A stretch of DNA of 8,411 bases from WRKB01 sp031551145 (GTDB lineage Bacteria; Desulfobacterota; Desulfovibrionia; Desulfovibrionales; Desulfovibrionaceae). Made by a program: the position numbers and the translations under genes. The stretch is taken from contig JAVBNZ010000020.1 in assembly GCA_031551145.1 (NCBI GenBank), positions 1 through 8,411 of the forward strand, read 5' to 3'. The stretch's first letter is position 1; each line of letters starts with the position of its first letter. The notes under the pieces are model-generated. The model was given only the letters and a program-made list of their open reading frames with translations, made no database searches and was not told the DNA's origin. Below are positions 5,270-8,411 of the stretch, piece after piece.

Positions 5270-6370
5270 ATGTCCGACACCCTCGTTACGACCCGCCGGC
5301 TTTTGTCCGCGCTGCTGCTTGTTTCGGCCCTGGGCCTGAGCGCCTGCGGCATACAGAAAGGCTCGCCCGCCCCGGCGACCGACCCGGACAGGGAAGTGGG
5401 CCAGGGAGAACTGCTGGCCGCCCCGCCGCCGGTGACGGAACGACGCCTGGACGACCCGACCGGCGCTCAGCCCGCCCCGCGCTACAATGCCCCGGCGCAG
5501 CCGGCTCCCGCTCCCGTTGCCCCGGCCCCGCAGAGCGCGCCGCCCACGGCTCCCGTCACGGGCGAACCCGGCCCCGGCTACATCGTTCTCCAGCCGGGTG
5601 AAACCCTGGGCTACATCAGCGCGCTGTACGGGGTTTCGGAACGCGATCTCGTCGCCTGGAACGGCCTTTCCTCCCCCAACGACGTGCGCGCCGGGCAGCG
5701 CCTGGCCGTGCGCCGGCCGGCGGGAAGCGGATCCGCACCCGCCCATCAGGCGGCCCAGCCCGCGCAATCCCCGCAGTCCACGCAGTCCACGCAATCCGGA
5801 CAATCCGGGCAGCCCGTCCGGAACCATCCCGGCCCGGCAACGGAAAGCGACGGCACCGTGGTTGTCGCGCCGGGGCAGAGCCTGTCGGGCATCGCTAAAA
5901 GCCACGGCGTCACCACGGCCCAGTTGCGCGAATGGAACAAGCTGAAGAGCGACACGATCAAGGCCGGCCAGACCCTGCGCGTGCAGCCCTCGGCCGGGGC
6001 CGACGGCGCGCTGGGCGCGCCCGGCGCCGCGCCGGCCGCCGAAGGGCGCATGGTGCTGCGGCCCGAACAGGGCGCGGACGCGCCCGATTCCGAGGGCATG
6101 ATCACCGTGCGCTCCGGCCAGAGCCTTTTGGGCATCGCGGCCAAGTACAAGGTGAGCGCGGCCAACCTGCGCAAATGGAACAACCTGAAGAGCGATCAGC
6201 TCAAAATCGGCCGGCAGCTGCGCGTGCAGCGTCTCCACACGGTAAAGCCCGGAGAGAGTCTGGGAGGCATCGCCGCGAAGTACAAGGTCAGTTCCAAGGC
6301 CATTATGCAGGCCAACAAGCTTACCAACCCCGACATCGTGCCCGAGGGCCGGCAGCTTATTATCCCTTAA
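5270..6370 (+). CDS. Lipoprotein with four LysM peptidoglycan-binding domains
   Basis: The 366-residue protein begins with a lipoprotein signal peptide: RR at 9-10, a hydrophobic core and the lipobox LSAC with C26. Residue 27 is Gly, not Asp, so sorting to the outer membrane is expected. A Pro/Ala-rich stretch follows, then LysM domains at about 103-149, 195-239, 276-320 and 322-366; each has the (P/S)G(E/Q)(T/S)L core and an Asn near its middle. The last two are joined with almost no linker and are closest to each other. LysM domains bind N-acetylglucosamine-containing glycans such as peptidoglycan. No peptidase, amidase or other catalytic domain is present, so it is probably structural or a recruiter of cell-wall enzymes. 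I chose ATG 5270 because AGGGG (5258-5262) lies seven bases upstream and this start places the signal peptide at the N-terminus; GTG 5237 is in frame but has no good ribosome-binding site. Confidence 0.9.
   Translation: MSDTLVTTRRLLSALLLVSALGLSACGIQKGSPAPATDPDREVGQGELLAAPPPVTERRLDDPTGAQPAPRYNAPAQPAPAPVAPAPQSAPPTAPVTGEPGPGYIVLQPGETLGYISALYGVSERDLVAWNGLSSPNDVRAGQRLAVRRPAGSGSAPAHQAAQPAQSPQSTQSTQSGQSGQPVRNHPGPATESDGTVVVAPGQSLSGIAKSHGVTTAQLREWNKLKSDTIKAGQTLRVQPSAGADGALGAPGAAPAAEGRMVLRPEQGADAPDSEGMITVRSGQSLLGIAAKYKVSAANLRKWNNLKSDQLKIGRQLRVQRLHTVKPGESLGGIAAKYKVSSKAIMQANKLTNPDIVPEGRQLIIP
5762..5815 (+). repeat. Nine-base minisatellite in the LysM gene linker
   Basis: Six imperfect nine-base units of the type nnnCARTCC run head to tail and encode a three-residue repeat S-P/T/G-Q in the linker between LysM domains 1 and 2. 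Copy-number change by slippage would keep the reading frame and only alter linker length. Confidence 0.7.
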
Positions 6371-6388
6371 CGTAATATAGAGAACACC

Positions 6389-7702
<1,314 letters not shown>

Positions 7703-7705
7703 CCG

Positions 7706-8398
7706 GTGCGTTTGTTATGCGCGCTGGCTACGCCCCTGGAATTCACGGCCCTTTTTCCTGATCTGCCTGTTCCGGAAGAGCACGCGGCCCTGCCTCTGCC
7801 CGCCCTGCCGGGAAAGCGGGCCGGGCATTGCGCCTGCATCACCGGCGTGGGGCCGGTCAACGCGGCCCTGGCCCTGAGCCGCATTCTCGCTCTGCATGGG
7901 GAAATTGAAGGCGTGCTCTCCATCGGGCTGGCCGGCTCGTTCGACCTTGCCCGCGCCCCGTTGGGGGCCGTTACCCTGGTGACGGAAGAAATTTTTCCCG
8001 AATACGGTCTGGCCTGGGACGAAAATACGGACGCCCGCGCCCTGGGCTTTGCCCAGTGGACGGGGCCGGGCGGGCCGGTGTTCGACCGCCTGCCGCTTGC
8101 GGATCTCTCCGCTCTGGGCTTGCCCGAACCTGCAGGCTGCGTTGCGGGGCCTTCGCTCACCGTGGCCGGGGTTACGGCGGGCCCGGCCCGCGCGGCGCGG
8201 CTTTTCGAGCGCTATGCCCCCCTAAGCGAGAACATGGAAGGCTTTGCTGTTGCCCTGGCCTGCGCGCGCGCCGGGCTGCCCTGCGCGGGGCTGCGCGTCA
8301 TCTCCAACAAGGTGGGATCGCGCGCGGAAGCGGACAGAGCCTTTGCCGCCGCGCTTGCGAAACTGGGCGCAATAGGGCAAGACTTGTTCGGCGCATAA
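7706..8398 (+). CDS. mqnB: Futalosine hydrolase
   Basis: This 230-residue protein belongs to the purine-nucleoside phosphorylase/hydrolase superfamily. It should cleave futalosine to hypoxanthine and dehypoxanthine futalosine, an early step of the futalosine route to menaquinone, in the cytoplasm. Visible motifs are TGVGPVNAALAL, IGLAGSFDL (73-81) with GAVTLVTEEIFPEYG, the purine/ribose-site SENMEGFA around E175-G179, and VISNKVGSR (198-206), where nucleosidase relatives acting on adenosines usually have Asp instead of N201. That Asn and the ENMEG block favour MqnB over methylthioadenosine nucleosidase. Length is normal and complete. It starts at GTG 7706, three bases after the dehydrogenase stop; GGAG (7692-7695), ten bases upstream, serves as ribosome-binding site. 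Tight spacing indicates the same transcript. Only 13 bases follow, so its terminator or further operon genes are out of view. Confidence 0.9.
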   Translation: MRLLCALATPLEFTALFPDLPVPEEHAALPLPALPGKRAGHCACITGVGPVNAALALSRILALHGEIEGVLSIGLAGSFDLARAPLGAVTLVTEEIFPEYGLAWDENTDARALGFAQWTGPGGPVFDRLPLADLSALGLPEPAGCVAGPSLTVAGVTAGPARAARLFERYAPLSENMEGFAVALACARAGLPCAGLRVISNKVGSRAEADRAFAAALAKLGAIGQDLFGA

Positions 8399-8411
8399 CG
8401 GTTCTGTTCCC

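Overview
The window looks like chromosomal DNA of a GC-rich sulfate-reducing bacterium of the Desulfovibrio group. The clearest marker is a periplasmic tetraheme cytochrome c3 with the Desulfovibrio heme-motif order CX2CH, CX4CH, CX2CH, CX4CH. A corrin-pathway cbiG-cbiH fusion and menaquinone genes of the futalosine type fit this. All seven genes I accept lie on the + strand; long minus-strand reading frames are codon-bias shadows.

Bases 1-1700: the 3' part of a cbiG-cbiH fusion (anaerobic cobalamin synthesis), then a 210-base gap with a good sigma70-type promoter, whose -35 box overlaps a perfect inverted repeat, then the cytochrome c3 gene (cycA), closed by two hairpins, the second a convincing intrinsic terminator.

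Bases 1768-3930: one long gene for a protein I cannot assign to a known family. It has a short acidic N-terminal motif, about eleven copies of an acidic 'D-x-L-D-x-L-L' motif in an Ala/Pro-rich, probably disordered region, and a long C-terminal coiled coil. It looks like a scaffold or hub protein and is the most unusual coding sequence here.

Bases 3931-4252: a 322-base non-coding stretch ending in two terminator-like hairpins. The stronger one stops one base before the ribosome-binding site of the next gene, so it is a candidate attenuator.

Bases 4253-8398: a probable operon. A 55-residue TTG-start small gene overlaps a MenG/UbiE methyltransferase gene by four bases (GTGA). A lipoprotein with four LysM domains, a UDP-sugar dehydrogenase of the TviB/WbpA type and futalosine hydrolase MqnB follow. 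MqnB acts early and MenG last in menaquinone synthesis. The LysM lipoprotein and the dehydrogenase are envelope functions sitting between them. Menaquinone and cytochrome c3 both belong to anaerobic electron transfer in these bacteria.
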